From: Symbiodinium natans | Lineage: Eukaryota > Sar > Dinophyceae > Suessiales > Symbiodiniaceae | Assembly: GCA_905221605.1 (NCBI GenBank) | Contig: CAJNDS010002104.1 | Location: 266,001-330,000, forward strand | Direction: 5' to 3' | DNA length: 64,000 nucleotides | Part shown: positions 1 through 10,800 of the stretch, piece by piece | Numbering within the stretch: position 1 is the first letter of the stretch | Layout of the letters: every line of letters begins with the position of its first letter | Notes under the pieces: generated by a model | What the model saw: the letters and a program-made list of their open reading frames with translations, nothing else | Databases searched by the model: none | Told to the model about the DNA's origin: nothing | Position numbers and translations under genes: made by a program

Positions 1-3000
1 CTAAAATGCATGGAGCCCAAATCAAAACTCAACATAAAGTCATGCAAATGTGGTTGCTGCCACATGTTGCCACTGCAGATGTTGAGACCGTTGTGTTTTG
101 AGCTCTGACACATTGTCCGCGTAGAGCCGTTCCGCACTCTGGTAGTGAACGGTGGCCAGGACGAATCGCGCCGTGTCAACATGATCCCACGCAAGTTGAC
201 CACCTGAGTATACTCCAACCCCATCGCAGAGCACGTCTGGAAGCACTAGCAGCATGCATTTGGCAGAGGCCTAATTTCAACTGGAACCAGCAAGACAAGG
301 CCCAAGCATGAGCCGCATTACAGGCGCGCGGGAGGTTCTTGGGTATATCAGATCGCCGCATCATTCTGCGCACCATCAGACAGACAACGCGCGCCGCATC
401 GTTATGCCGGTCTTTTGTACCTTACAGACCCTCAACATCCCTATGCCCTAAGCCCCAACGGGCCTGCACGGTGCCTCGGCCAGAACCCATGGCGATGAAT
501 TCCCCGGCAATGGCCAAGGATACCACCTGAGACTCTGAGGAAAAAAGCTACAGCTACATGCCCTTGATCCTGAGCTGGAAGCATCGTTAGTCTAACTAGG
601 ATGTGGCATGGTTTCGGGAGTTACAAACCACTCCAGCACAACTCCGTGCAACTTGCGCATGTGACCGTGGGTTTTTTGCTCGCTCCCGATAAGGAGCACG
701 ACAAGATGAGCCGATTTGGCCGGGGCACTGGGTCCGCCGTGAAGATGCAGGACAAAACGCCTTGCAACAATGACTAATTAGCCAAGGGCTGCTTCGGATT
801 GAACCATTGTGCCTCACCAGTAACATGTCGCTTGGCTTGAGAGGCCGACAGTGACATTCCCGCTACATTCAGGCAAACTGGCAGTCTCCATGCCATGGCA
901 GTTGAGAAGAAGCAAGAAATTTTGCAACAAAGCCACAAAGCTCAACTCACGGCCTCCTGAGCCCTTTCCCGCCGAAGCCCTGTAGCACAGCCTGGAGCCG
1001 GAAGCGCGGGGAAGCTGAGGATGTTCAGCAGCGTGCCGGACCTGTTGGGGCGTGAAATTCGCCTCCTCCTCCCATACATGTTCCCTTCAAAGTAGATGGA
1101 ACACGTCCCTAAGCCCCTTTTCGCAGAGGCCGCGGCTCAGAATTCCAAAGCCGTGTAGTACCATCCATGGAGCCAGTGGCCTCACGAGGCCATTCTTGAA
1201 GAGCTGTTTCCGCTTGTGCCTGCACATTCCTGTCTACTCCTTCGTTCGCATGATGCGCATGGGTATATATATATATACATACACGTGTGCATGCTGCTGT
1301 TTTAAGGCGCATGCTGAGCCAAGAGCCTACCTCTCGATGTCTTCTGAGATTTTATGATGTTCTGTTGGTATCTGATTCGACGTCGAAAATTGCCATGAGC
1401 CATGCTACAGTCGAACTGAAATTATCTGCGAGGGTGACGCCAACTATACAAAGCCCATTAAGATTGAAGGTGCGTGACAATGACAAGCGCTGTAATGTAC
1501 AATTCATAGTAGTACCGTATAGTTTACTGGATTCTTCATTCTAATTCTCCTATTATGCTTGTTTACTTGAGTCAGAAGGAGTGAAGGTATGAATAGCACG
1601 AACTCAATTGAACAACGAACAAAATTAGGAAAGGAACGAAGAACACAGAGTAAAATATTCAGGGGTGTTACTACTATTAGAATAAGATCCCCGTTAGAAT
1701 ATACTCACACGCCCTGAACAAGCTTGGCATTGCCCCCGGGCCGGCCAGAAGCTGCAAATTTTGGTGCATGGACAAAGCAGCAATTCGACCTCAGCTTTGC
1801 AAAGGACCTCTCTAGAGCTGCAACTCAGAAAAGCAGTACACTCTGCCTCGACTGGACCCTTTGTGATTTTCAACAGTCAAGGCTGCAATGGCTTTGTGCT
1901 CTACGCAAACTTCTGCGACACGACAGCCTCACCTGTCAACGCACATCTCGAACTACCGCACCTGCAAAGTGAACTGCCGAGCGGCGCTTGTGCCCAGACA
2001 ACACAAGCTTGACGCGTCCCGTAGCTGTGTTCCAAATTCGAGCTGTGCAGTCACTGGATCCTGGCCAAAGCCGCCAATCAGTCAAATATAGAGCCTTAAT
2101 CATTAGAACAAGTTTTTTTTTTTGTGTGTGTGTGTGTTTAATTTTTTGGGGGGGTTATTATAGTATAACTACAAGGGGACCATAAGGGAATACTACTAGT
2201 AATTATTCCGACCCCTCTAGTACAGCGCGGCCGCCGGACTCTGAACATTAACATAGCTGCTGTGGCAACTGGTCACCCGATGGAGTCCTGTGACCGCCAT
2301 GCAGCCATGCAGGAGCACTGAGCAGATTCCTTTGGAGTGCCCCACCAGGCGCACCTGCAATCTGCGACCCACAGTTTAGTAAGCGCTTCGAATCCAGCCC
2401 TTTGCTCCCTTACGGTGTTTGAAAAATCACACAAGAGCGGGATGTTTTCACATCTGTGGTCTCCAACTCCATGGGTGGCTCAGCCTGCTAAGATGCCACT
2501 GGGGCGGGTTGCGGAAGATGTGGCAGGTCGCCAGACCCCATGATGCAGAGAAGTCTGGTCTCCAACCACCCAAACAATGGCTGCCCGATGAGATTCGCGC
2601 CCCTCCCCCCACCCACCCCCCCTCCCCCCCTGTGTGGGGCCTAGTAGGGAGCCTTTGACTCAAAGGTGCACCACTCAATAACATCTTACGATGCCCCTGC
2701 TTGAGGGCCTCAGGCGAAACTTGTACTTTTAGGGAGGGCCCGTGCAAGAGGGTGGATCATTGACTGCGGCGGTACATCAGCACATGCGAAACGTCAGCTT
2801 GAATCAAGCTTGCGTCTGAGTTGCGCAGTCTGCCTGCCTTGGCTGGCACAAATCACTGCAGCGCGTGAGTGAGTGACGACATCTAGCTAGCTTGCGTGCA
2901 GGGCAGAAGTTGCCCAGCAATTACGCTACCTTCAGCCCCGAGTTTGCTGTCAGGCCTACTCGTACCCATGCCCGATCTGAACCGGACATCCATGCCCGCA

Positions 3001-3495
3001 TTGGTTGCGTTGACGACATGCAGAGTTGCCAACTACGCAGCTCCGGGTTTGCACTGCTTCGACGTCGTGCAGCGCACGGATCTCAGGAGTAACGACAATC
3101 AGCTTGAAAATTCTTCTCGCTGGTGTATACTGGGAGTAGGGGCGGAGAGCTGCAAGACTGTAAATTTCAGAATTAGAGCACACATGGGATGCCATCCTGA
3201 CCCACAAAAATTGATGGCCGCGGCGAGCTGCGAAAACAACGAGACAGCAAGCATGGAGGGGAACCCGCAACTTTGCAACCCGATTGTGACCTTATGGATA
3301 TGTTAAAGTTGTCTGGGTAGATTGATCCTTCCTTACAAAGGGATTCCGCAAGAAAGGGCTGCAGCAGGCTTTGCCAGTTATGTCCAGCTTTGCTTTCCGA
3401 GCTTCTCGTCTGCCTGTATCCCGTAGGGGAGGACGGGCTGGTCCTGCAGTTAGGATGTGAGCGCGACTCTGACAGAAGTGGTTGTTGCATTCGTG
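1..3495. other. Unassigned stretch, no gene recognised
   Basis: Only short overlapping open frames are present in all six frames and none resembles a known family. Minor simple sequence occurs: a short TA run near 1264-1282, a T-run followed by GT and G-runs at about 2109-2158, and a C-rich tract near 2600-2632. Nothing else is supported. Confidence 0.6.
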
Positions 3496-3589
3496 TGTGG
3501 ATGTCCCCCCTTATACTGAAGAGGGATTCCGATAGGGGGAACTGCAATTCCTATACTGAGGGCTGTTTGGTTCAGGGGGAGCATCCCAA
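3496..3589. mobile_element. Family A mini inverted-repeat element, copy 1
   Basis: A 94-bp non-coding element. The left end reads TGTGGATGTCCCCCC and the right end reads GGGGGAGCATCCCAA, which is its imperfect inverse. It is flanked by CATTCGTG (3488-3495) and CATTCACG (3590-3597), an 8-bp target duplication with two mismatches. It belongs with the copies at 9617, 13338, 31418 and 49665. Confidence 0.7.
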
Positions 3590-4650
3590 CATTCACGCGT
3601 GGTCCCCTGTGATCTTGCCCAGCACCGCCATGCCATTGCTGCCGCCCAGGATGATGGTGGACTTCTCAATGCCTGCATAGTGGAGGCTCTGGTCACGGCC
3701 CTGCTGCGTCTAGCAGTGCACGAGGTCATCTCCCCATTGCCGATAGCAGCCCCTGCCACACTCGTCCAAAAGCAGGCTTGTTTTCGCTACTGTAGGTGCC
3801 CCACCAACCGCAGTGACGGAGCAATCGAACAGGATGGTTTTGAGCAGCACTCCTGCCAGGAACATCCAGAAACAAGCCATTCCCCCAGCTCGGCGGTAGA
3901 AGCTGAACTTCAGAGGGGGCAGTGACTACTTCAGACGAATACGACGAAGAATCAGAAGAATACCAATAGAAGCAACATGCACAGCAAACACAGAAGTGGT
4001 GATGGTGTGTGGTGGTGTCTGGTGTCGCTGCTGTTGTAGCTCGGTTGTATTTTATTGTGCACTGATTGCGTTCGAGCATGTTCAAAGTTTCTGCGCGCGA
4101 TACATCTTTTGATGCCATCAGAGTAGAGTGGATCAAGGCTTTCCTACTGAGTCTTTTGACAGTGCTGAGTGTAGTCCCAATGGTTTGAGCACAGGAAAAG
4201 TCCAACGAACATGGTACTATGAGAACTTCATGCCTTAAAGGGCATCGCAAAGGAAGCGTGCGCTTTTCCGTGCATGCAATGGAGGATGTTCGGACAAGAG
4301 AAAGACGACAGGTCGGATGAGCTCTGCAAGAAGGGCGTGCAGGGGGTTGCCACGGGGGCCATGACTTAACAATTGTCGGGAGGCGCAACTCGGCACATGA
4401 ACTTGACGCGGCACGTCTGCAAAGCACACGCTGCCTCGATTGAATGCTTCACAGAAGGTCTGTCTGGCCAGCTGTCCCGCTGTAACATGCTGCAACTGAA
4501 GGAGCTCGGGAAGGTCTCTCTCATGAGTCATGCGGGCCTTCTTCACTTTCGCACTTCAAATTGCAACCGGTGCCGCTCCGTGGACCCTTTTTTTGAACCC
4601 AGACTCTGCAGTCCACTACACCCGCTCCGTGGACCCGAAACCCTACCTAA
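3590..4650. other. Unassigned stretch
   Basis: No repeat array or recognisable gene. A 233-codon minus-strand open frame (3726-4427) has no recognisable domain and a His-run from a simple repeat near 3990-4030. It is most likely a chance open frame. Confidence 0.5.
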
Positions 4651-4730
4651 AAGCTCCTAGTAGTACCTTTTTGGGGGTAGTATACTAGAATCCCCTAGAA
4701 CTAACCCAAAAGGAACTACATTAGAGCCTT
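4651..4730. mobile_element. Family C mini-element, copy 1
   Basis: This 80-bp block is a near-identical reverse-complement copy of 13036-13117. Its ends are imperfect inverted repeats: AAGCTCCTAGTAGTACC on the left and GGAACTACATTAGAGCCTT on the right. The core contains GGTAGTATACTA, next to a CCCC/GGGG palindromic pair. Two copies in opposite orientation about 8.4 kb apart support a dispersed element. No clear target duplication was found. Confidence 0.65.
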
Positions 4731-4876
4731 CAAACCCTATCCGTTTAGGTTGCGGTTTCGGCAGAACGTCCATGTGCAGCGCCTCGCGAGGCATCCCAGG
4801 CTCTCGCAGTGCAGTCGTATGATCCGGTCAGGACCTCACAAGCCAAAGAAAATCAACATGTTCTTCCCCAAGGGAA

Positions 4877-4992
4877 TATATATATATATATATGTATATA
4901 TATGTATATATATATATACATATATACATATATATATATAGATTATTGTTATCTTTTTTTGTTTGGGAGGGGGGGGGGGGTGGGGGGGGTTC
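4877..4992. repeat. TA microsatellite followed by long G-tract
   Basis: About 65 bp of TA/TATG alternation (4877-4941) is followed after 25 bp by a run of roughly 25 bases that are all G except one T (4966-4990). The short open frames across it are low-complexity artefacts. Confidence 0.9.
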
Positions 4993-5522
4993 TTCAGCAA
5001 ATAGTGGCTAGGCACGAGGCCGAAAGGATTTGAGCTCAGGGTAACTTGGTTTTTTCCAGGATGGCCGTTGCAGCCTGTTGCGTGACACATCTCTGTGCGT
5101 TGCAAGGTGCTGTGTAGCACGGCATAGCCGTAAGGTAATTGCGCAAACTTGATCTATTTCTCATGCCTCGCGTCATATCGCATGCTCAGCACCCTAGGAG
5201 CACCAGCTGTTCAGCCCTAGAATCTACGAGCAGTCTGAGAGGATGGCGATGTTGCCCTTCATCGCAACTGTGAGGATTGTGTCGGTATGGCCGGTCAAAA
5301 AGCGTGTGCCCGCCCTGGCGCAGGTGAAGAGCACCGAATAACACAACAGCTACGTGCCTCCAAACTTTGTCTCCTCAACGTTCCAGCTGCAGATGCCTCC
5401 TCCATGCAAACGCAACCTGAAATTTCCAGCAACGCCCTCTCCCACGCGTCAACGTCTGCCTTCCCGTCCGCGGATCCCAGAGCTTGACAGTGTGGTTGCA
5501 AGTGAACCTGAGCTCTAAGGGT
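4993..5522. other. Unassigned stretch
   Basis: No recognisable gene or repeat between the G-tract and the mini-element at 5523. Confidence 0.5.
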
Positions 5523-5625
5523 AGTTACATGGTCCCTCAGTATGGGCCCTTAAAAGGGTTCCCCCTTTTTTCCCCCTTATATACCCTATACAAATTACGG
5601 GCCCATATATATAAGATGAATTTGA
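5523..5625. mobile_element. Family H mini-element, copy 1
   Basis: The segment begins TAGTTACATGGTCCCT, runs through AAAAGGGTTCCCCC and ends near GGGCCCATATATATA. The same order of blocks (TAGTTACATGGTCCCT, then ACCCTTTTAGACCC, ACACCCTGTAAAT and GGGCCCA) recurs at 39010-39095. TATGGGCCC near the left and GGGCCCATA at the right form a short inverted repeat. Confidence 0.5.
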
Positions 5626-6389
5626 GAGCCGGGCGAACGACAGCTAGGGGCTCCCAAGGCGGCATGCGTCCGGTGTTGTCACTCATGAAAAGCAGGTGGT
5701 TTCGACGCTCACGCTCGCGCAACGCAGGCAGTTTCTTTTTTGTCAGGGCTTTAGGGTGTAGGGTTGAAGAGTCGGGTTCTTCGGCAGGAGCACCTGTGCC
5801 TTCGTTACGTGATGGGCATCACCAGTTACGCGTTGGGCTTACACTTCTGGCGGAGTTCATATCAATCAGATCCAAATCATCCTGCAGGCACTTTCTGCTC
5901 TTCCGAGAGCAGCCTTGCACAAAGCACCGTGCAAAGAGGCAAATGCATGCTGTCGGCCACGATGCTGCACTTGCTGCTTGAGGCTTCTAGAAGAAACCTG
6001 AAGTTTAGGTGGACGTAGGGATTTAGCCTTTGTAAGGCTTTTCGGACCCGCGAGGGTTGAAGTTTGACCTGTTGCAACCCCACACCCTAAAACAACTCGG
6101 TTTAGGCCGAAGTTCTAAGGCTCAGGGCTTGACTGTTGAGGTAGGGGTTTCAAGGACTTAGAGTGTGACCATAAATCCCTGAGGCCTACGGTCCCCCCGA
6201 CAAGTCCTGTCTGACGTCCCAAGACAAGACAAAGGTTGCAAGCAAAACGCCCGCTCCAAGACTTCATCAAACTATCGTCTTCGACCCCCCCCCCCCCCAG
6301 GCATAGCATTGCTGGCCGAAGCAGCGGGTCCACCTCATAGGTCACTACCTGCGCAACCCTAACAGATCGGCACGGGTCTTCCACACCCT
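5626..6389. other. Unassigned stretch
   Basis: No recognisable gene. A short C-run (about 14 C) lies at 6285-6299. Degenerate CCCTAAA/TTTAGGG-like words occur near 6080-6160. Confidence 0.5.
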
Positions 6390-6476
6390 ACCAGGCTGTT
6401 ATACCCTATAACCCCTTAAAGAGGCCCTTGATAGGGTTCATTATAGGGATTATGGGGCCTAATAGCCCATCCTGGT
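6390..6476. mobile_element. Family E mini inverted-repeat element
   Basis: An 87-bp palindromic element. The left end is ACCAGGCTGTTATACCC and the right end is AATAGCCCATCCTGGT; the arms pair imperfectly over about 30 bp (CCCTATAACCCC against GGGATTATGGGG). It is the only copy seen in the window. No clear target duplication. Confidence 0.5.
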
Positions 6477-8305
6477 ATGCAAACATATGCAACCCCTGCG
6501 ACCCCTTCAACGAAGTCGTGTGCAACTAGCGACCGGGACCTGCATCTTCGGCGGCTCGCCAAGGTAGTCCTGTATCAAGGCCCACCTGAGCGAGCAACGG
6601 CTTTTGAAAGGGGAACCCTGAACCCGTCCTGTGCACATCGGGTCGGGGGGGGGGGGGACATGTGTTGAGTGTTGCGACTCACTGTTGTCAATGCAGAAAA
6701 AAATCTACACGTGAGCCTGGGTGCCACTTGCCGCCAGAGGGCACGACATGTAGCAAGGCCTCCCTGCCCTTCACAGAGACAGCTTCGTCCGTAGCGTGTG
6801 GGTAGGCAAGCCCTTAGACACATCTGCATCTGTGGGAGCATGGTCGTGCTTCTTCTAAGCAGCATCCGTCGATAGTGTTAGCCTATATTCTTCGCCAGAT
6901 CTGTTGGACGGCGGACGTGACATGCAAGCTCCGATGCCTCAACCAAGTGCAGCCAAAAAGCTCTGAAGCAGTTCGCTGTGAAGTGACCGCCTGTGGGCGC
7001 TTGATCTTGGATTCTGCTTCTGCCACACTCCTTCGTGGACTACAAAATTGAACTCGGCAGGGGCCTGCTTCCGTACGCCTTCGCATTCTTGCGAGCCTGA
7101 AGGACAGCACGAAGCACTGTTCCAACATCTCCCAACGTGATCGGAGAGACTCGGTAGGCTGCAGTTGCCGCTCTAACTAGGCTGTAATACAGCCGAAGCT
7201 ACCTGTTCCAAAAAGCCCCAAATTGTCGCGCACGCGCGGCAATTCATCTTAAGCCAAAGAGAAGTTCACCTCTTTCTGATGCCGATCTTAGCGTCTCTGC
7301 CAGACCTCTCGAATCTAGCTTCGGCTTTGCTTTGCTCATGTGAAAACTTGGCACCTGCTCGCGGGAACTCTGCAACAGCAGCACAAGAGGGAAACACTGA
7401 TTCGCGAGCAGGCCCAGGACCATGGCATCACCCGACGGCTGTTAGAGCAGCTGTTTTTGTGCGCGGGCACGTGCGCAGATAAACTCTAGATTCCACTATG
7501 TGCAGAAGTGTACATAGCACATAAAAGAATATCATGCTTATGTATATATATATATATGTATGTATGTATATGTATTATTTGTATTTATTTACACGTATAG
7601 ATGGATACATACATATATATATATATATACATAGATACATACATATACTCATCTATATGCATGTGTGTCATTTGCATCGGACCTTCAGAGAGCGAGCTCG
7701 CACTATGATGTTCGCTGCGGCCAAGGACATCTTGTCGCTAACCGCTTACAGCAGGTTCTTCCAACTATCGGGCCACTCTATGAACTCATTCAACTTCAAG
7801 CGCATTCTCCAGCAGCTTCTAGATTTCAGGCCAAACGGCTATCATGCCAGACGTGTAACCACAAGCATCAACTAGATTAGACAGCTATCGCGAAAGCAAT
7901 GCGCCAGGCCAAATGCAGTCAGCGCATTCGGAGGAATGGGTGCCACTACAATACAGTACATGTTAAATATGCCAGTTGCAGGCGGAAACGGACAAAAGAC
8001 AACCAGCTGTTCTGAGGCTGCGAATTTGGTTTGGTCAATGTTATATGGTACTCCAGCTACTTCAGCTCACGTTCTGCAGTGCTACCGAGTTTGATACAGT
8101 CGATCTACCCGTGCTAAGAAGTCAGTGCAACAAGCAAAAAGAAAGCACAGGTCGATCTGCCTCATCCACCTACCACATGCTCATGGCGTTGAAAGCACGC
8201 CAGCTAGCGCAGCTAGCGCAGCAAATGCAAAATCCAGTGTCCCAACACAGCAGTTGCGCAGAGGGCGCCATCGCTGGGAATCAACATAAGTCGGAAACAA
8301 ACCGG
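6477..8305. other. Unassigned stretch with AT microsatellite
   Basis: A run of G (about 6645-6657) and an AT-rich TATA/CATA microsatellite (7534-7652) are the only structures. The open frame at 7976-8311 (111 codons, plus) has no recognised domain. Confidence 0.5.
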
Positions 8306-8400
8306 GTGTAGATTTCCTTTTCTCCCCTTGGTACACTTCTCGATTTGCTTTGGCTTGTAGGCTTCGGGTTTAGTAAGGGCTTAAGGAATAATAAACCCTG
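8306..8400. repeat. Telomere-associated shared motif, copy 1
   Basis: The segment GTAGATTTCC...CTTGGTACACTTCTCGATT is followed within about 20 bp by degenerate TTTAGGG-like sequence. The same CACTTCTCG block precedes TTTAGGG sequence at 34774-34818 and 41565-41634, so it is a small repeated module rather than unique DNA. Confidence 0.5.
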
Positions 8401-8649
8401 AAACCTGAACCTGAGCAGGAGAAGCGCCTAGGGAATCCAGAAGTCGGGCTTCCTCGTCGTAGCGGTTCCCCGGAGTTGAGCCTTTGCGGTTGTTGCGGCG
8501 GGGGGGCGGGGGGGCAGCAGTCAAACTGGAGTTCTAAAGCATGGCAGTCTCCTGGCTTCTAGAGGCAGAAAACAGCTCTTGAAGCTCTTTATGATCTGGC
8601 AGAACATCGCAGCTCAGATGCCTACACTACATGGCCTCTACAGTCCTTA

Positions 8650-9022
8650 CAGTCCTAAACCGACCGATGCACATCACAACCCTAAATCACTAAACCCTAA
8701 AGCCCTAAACCCTTTTTTTCCATCTGGGCTGGTGGGGAATGCCAGAAAAAGCAGCTGCTTGCACAACCTGCACCCTCGCCCTCTAAAACCCTAAAGCCTG
8801 AAACCCTGAAAACCAAAGAAGATGTGCTTGAGCCCCTGACTCTGACTTCCGGGGACAGGTCGGATGCGGCCAAGCCAATAGCCTGACGTTCTTGCAACTT
8901 CTTCTCAGCTCTCACTCAGGTTTCGGGTTTAGGGGTTTAGGCTTAGGGGTTTATGGGTTTAGGGGTTTAGGGTCATTTTTGCCACCCGCATAGTTGACTT
9001 AGGGCTTAGGGTTTACGGGTTT
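8650..9022. repeat. Degenerate telomere-like repeats in both orientations
   Basis: CCCTAAA-type words at 8679-8713 and 8783-8810 are followed by TTTAGGG-type words at 8917-8972 and 9000-9022. The two blocks face each other across about 100 bp. The GGG tract ending at 8972 is followed by TTTTTGCCACCCGCATAG, a tag seen beside other telomere-like arrays. Confidence 0.8.
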
Positions 9023-9616
9023 CATGACTGGAGGAAGCTGCAACCATGCACGCCAAGAGACTGCGATCTTCCCTCTGGTCGTGGCCCTCGCGATAAGCCA
9101 TGACCTTGCAGAGGCAGTTGAGAGAAAGCAAAAACTATACAAAGGTAGTATGTGTGTATATATATGTATGTTTGTTTATTGTTGTCAAGCTTTCTTTTTG
9201 CATTTTGTGCACGATGCATGCACATGTATTTGTGATCTCAGCTTGCGGTGTGCTAACGCCCCCACCCCCTCCACGGATGATATCCTTCCTGCTCCTAAAC
9301 CTAGAACGGCCACCATAGACACTAATTAACCCCTTTTCATCCCTCACCCCCTCTAAAGTATTCTGGGTCTTTCGGCGAAAAGGCACCTAATGTGCTTGAA
9401 GCACTCTGGTCCTTCCGATCGGAACGAGCAGGCTGGTCGTGCGTCAGCGCCCAGAGTGTTCAGGCAAATGCAGTTTCTCTCGCGTACAAGTAACACTCAA
9501 AAAGCACTTGACTTTAGTGTCTAGTGGCTTCTTCTGCCCCAGTTTCAGATCCGAAGGCAGGACCGCTCACTTGAAAATGACTAGGAATCCTTCAGCGGCA
9601 AAAAGGCACTGTGAGG
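9023..9616. other. Unassigned stretch
   Basis: Contains a short GTATATATATGTATG-type run near 9150-9176 and no recognisable gene. Confidence 0.5.
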
Positions 9617-9782
9617 TTGGGATGTTCCCCCTTATACGAACAGTCCTAGGAATTCTAGCACCCCCGACTATAATCCCCCTAAACCCTACTACCCTAAAAC
9701 CCTAAACCCTAAAACCTGAACCCTAAAACCTAAACCCTAAACCTATTCAGGACTGTTAGTATAAGGGGGGGGAGCATCCCAA
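9617..9782. mobile_element. Family A mini-element, copy 2, carrying a telomere-like array
   Basis: A 166-bp element with well-conserved ends TTGGGATGTTCCCCCTTAT on the left and GGGAGCATCCCAA on the right, plus inner blocks AACAGTCCT and AGGACTGTTAGTATAAG that pair with each other. TGTGAGG occurs on both sides (9610-9616 and 9784-9790), a 7-bp target duplication. Unlike the 70-103 bp copies, its centre holds about 65 bp of CCCTAAA/CCCTAAAA repeats (9680-9745) directly after the family's own ACTATAATCCC core. Confidence 0.8.
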
Positions 9783-9848
9783 GTGTGAGGTCTCAACTGA
9801 GGCGTGAGCCTTCCTTGAGGCATCGATCTCCAAGTCCTTCCCACACCC

Positions 9849-9902
9849 AGGGTTAGGGTTTAGGGTTTAGGGTCTAGGGTTGAGGGTTTAGGGTTTAGGG
9901 AT
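9849..9902. repeat. Interstitial telomere-like array (TTTAGGG)
   Basis: Seven to eight TTTAGGG units with single-base variants (TCTAGGG, TTGAGGG). Confidence 0.95.
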
Positions 9903-10045
9903 CAGGGAACGACCGAACATCGGAAGTCCTACTGGCGGCCAGCACTAACTGTAAATTCCACGAATGCGAGGCTCCGTGGATGTCATGCAGGATCCTCGTT
10001 CGGGAGCTATGCAGCCGAAGTCCTCCCGAACCCAAGACCAAGAAC

Positions 10046-10063
10046 CCCCCCCCCCCCCCCCCC
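10046..10063. repeat. Poly-C tract
   Basis: An uninterrupted run of about 17 C, a G-quadruplex-capable tract on the minus strand. Short CCCTAAA repeats follow at 10139-10162. Confidence 0.9.
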
Positions 10064-10265
10064 GTGAGGTACCTTAAACAACTCCCTTCAAGGGTAAATA
10101 TGGGGCCAGTCCCTCATTCCCTACTAAAAACGCTAAATCCCAAACCCTAAACCCTAAACCTGAATCAGAGTTGGCTATGGCAACCACTGCGAACTTCATA
10201 AGTTGGCTCGTCAGCCCCCCTCTGTCCGTGAAGGGCATCCAGCCAGGACCTTGCAAAACCATTTG

Positions 10266-10364
10266 GGTGGTTGTCAAAATTATGATCCCTTTTGGGGTAC
10301 CCTAAATATTAGGTGCCGTATGATAATAGGGATCCAAAAAGAGACCATAATTTTGACAACCACC
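10266..10364. mobile_element. Family F mini inverted-repeat element, copy 1, with perfect target duplication
   Basis: A 99-bp hairpin-forming element. The first 19 bases, GGTGGTTGTCAAAATTATG, are perfectly repeated in inverse at the right end, followed inward by a (T/C)CCCTTTTGG-type block on both sides. It is flanked by CATTTG (10260-10265 and 10365-10370). Its centre, with TACCCTAAATATTAGGTGCC, matches the centre of the copy at 19738. Confidence 0.8.
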
Positions 10365-10370
10365 CATTTG

Positions 10371-10594
10371 GGGTTTAGGGCCTTTAGGGCCTTTAGGGTA
10401 ACGTGCAGTATCTTGCAATCATCTGTACGTGCTCTGTCATGCAAGCGCTTCAAGGTGAAATTGCCTGACTGTAGCAAAGCGAGTAGGTCCATAGCAGTCT
10501 GCAGGCATCCAGAAACATGTTCAGAGTCTCTGTGGAAGTGCCACTCCCATGCTCCCGCAAGTAGGGTTTAGGGTTTAGGGAGTTTAGGGTTTAG
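10371..10594. repeat. Telomere-like repeats downstream of the UBL-ankyrin gene
   Basis: TTTAGGG/CCTTTAGGG words lie at 10371-10400 and again at 10563-10594. They bracket 160 bp without recognisable features, about 200 bp beyond the stop codon of the minus-strand gene at 10801. Confidence 0.85.
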
Positions 10595-10800
10595 CTTCAG
10601 GACCGACTGGTGAAAGACTCCAGAGCTGACTTCTCCTCACTGCAATGAAAGGGTATGCAGATGTAGACTGGTGCGTCAAGGCAGAAGTTGTCCAATCTCC
10701 CTCGCCTGTAGCCAACCACGTGCGGCTCCTCACAATCTCAAGCATGCCAAAATCGGATATTCCATATGTCGTCTTAAGACGTTCAGGATATTCGAGTGGC

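Noticed and set aside
3726-4427. Minus-strand 233-codon open frame
   Set aside because: No recognisable domain; crosses a simple repeat giving a His run; likely chance.
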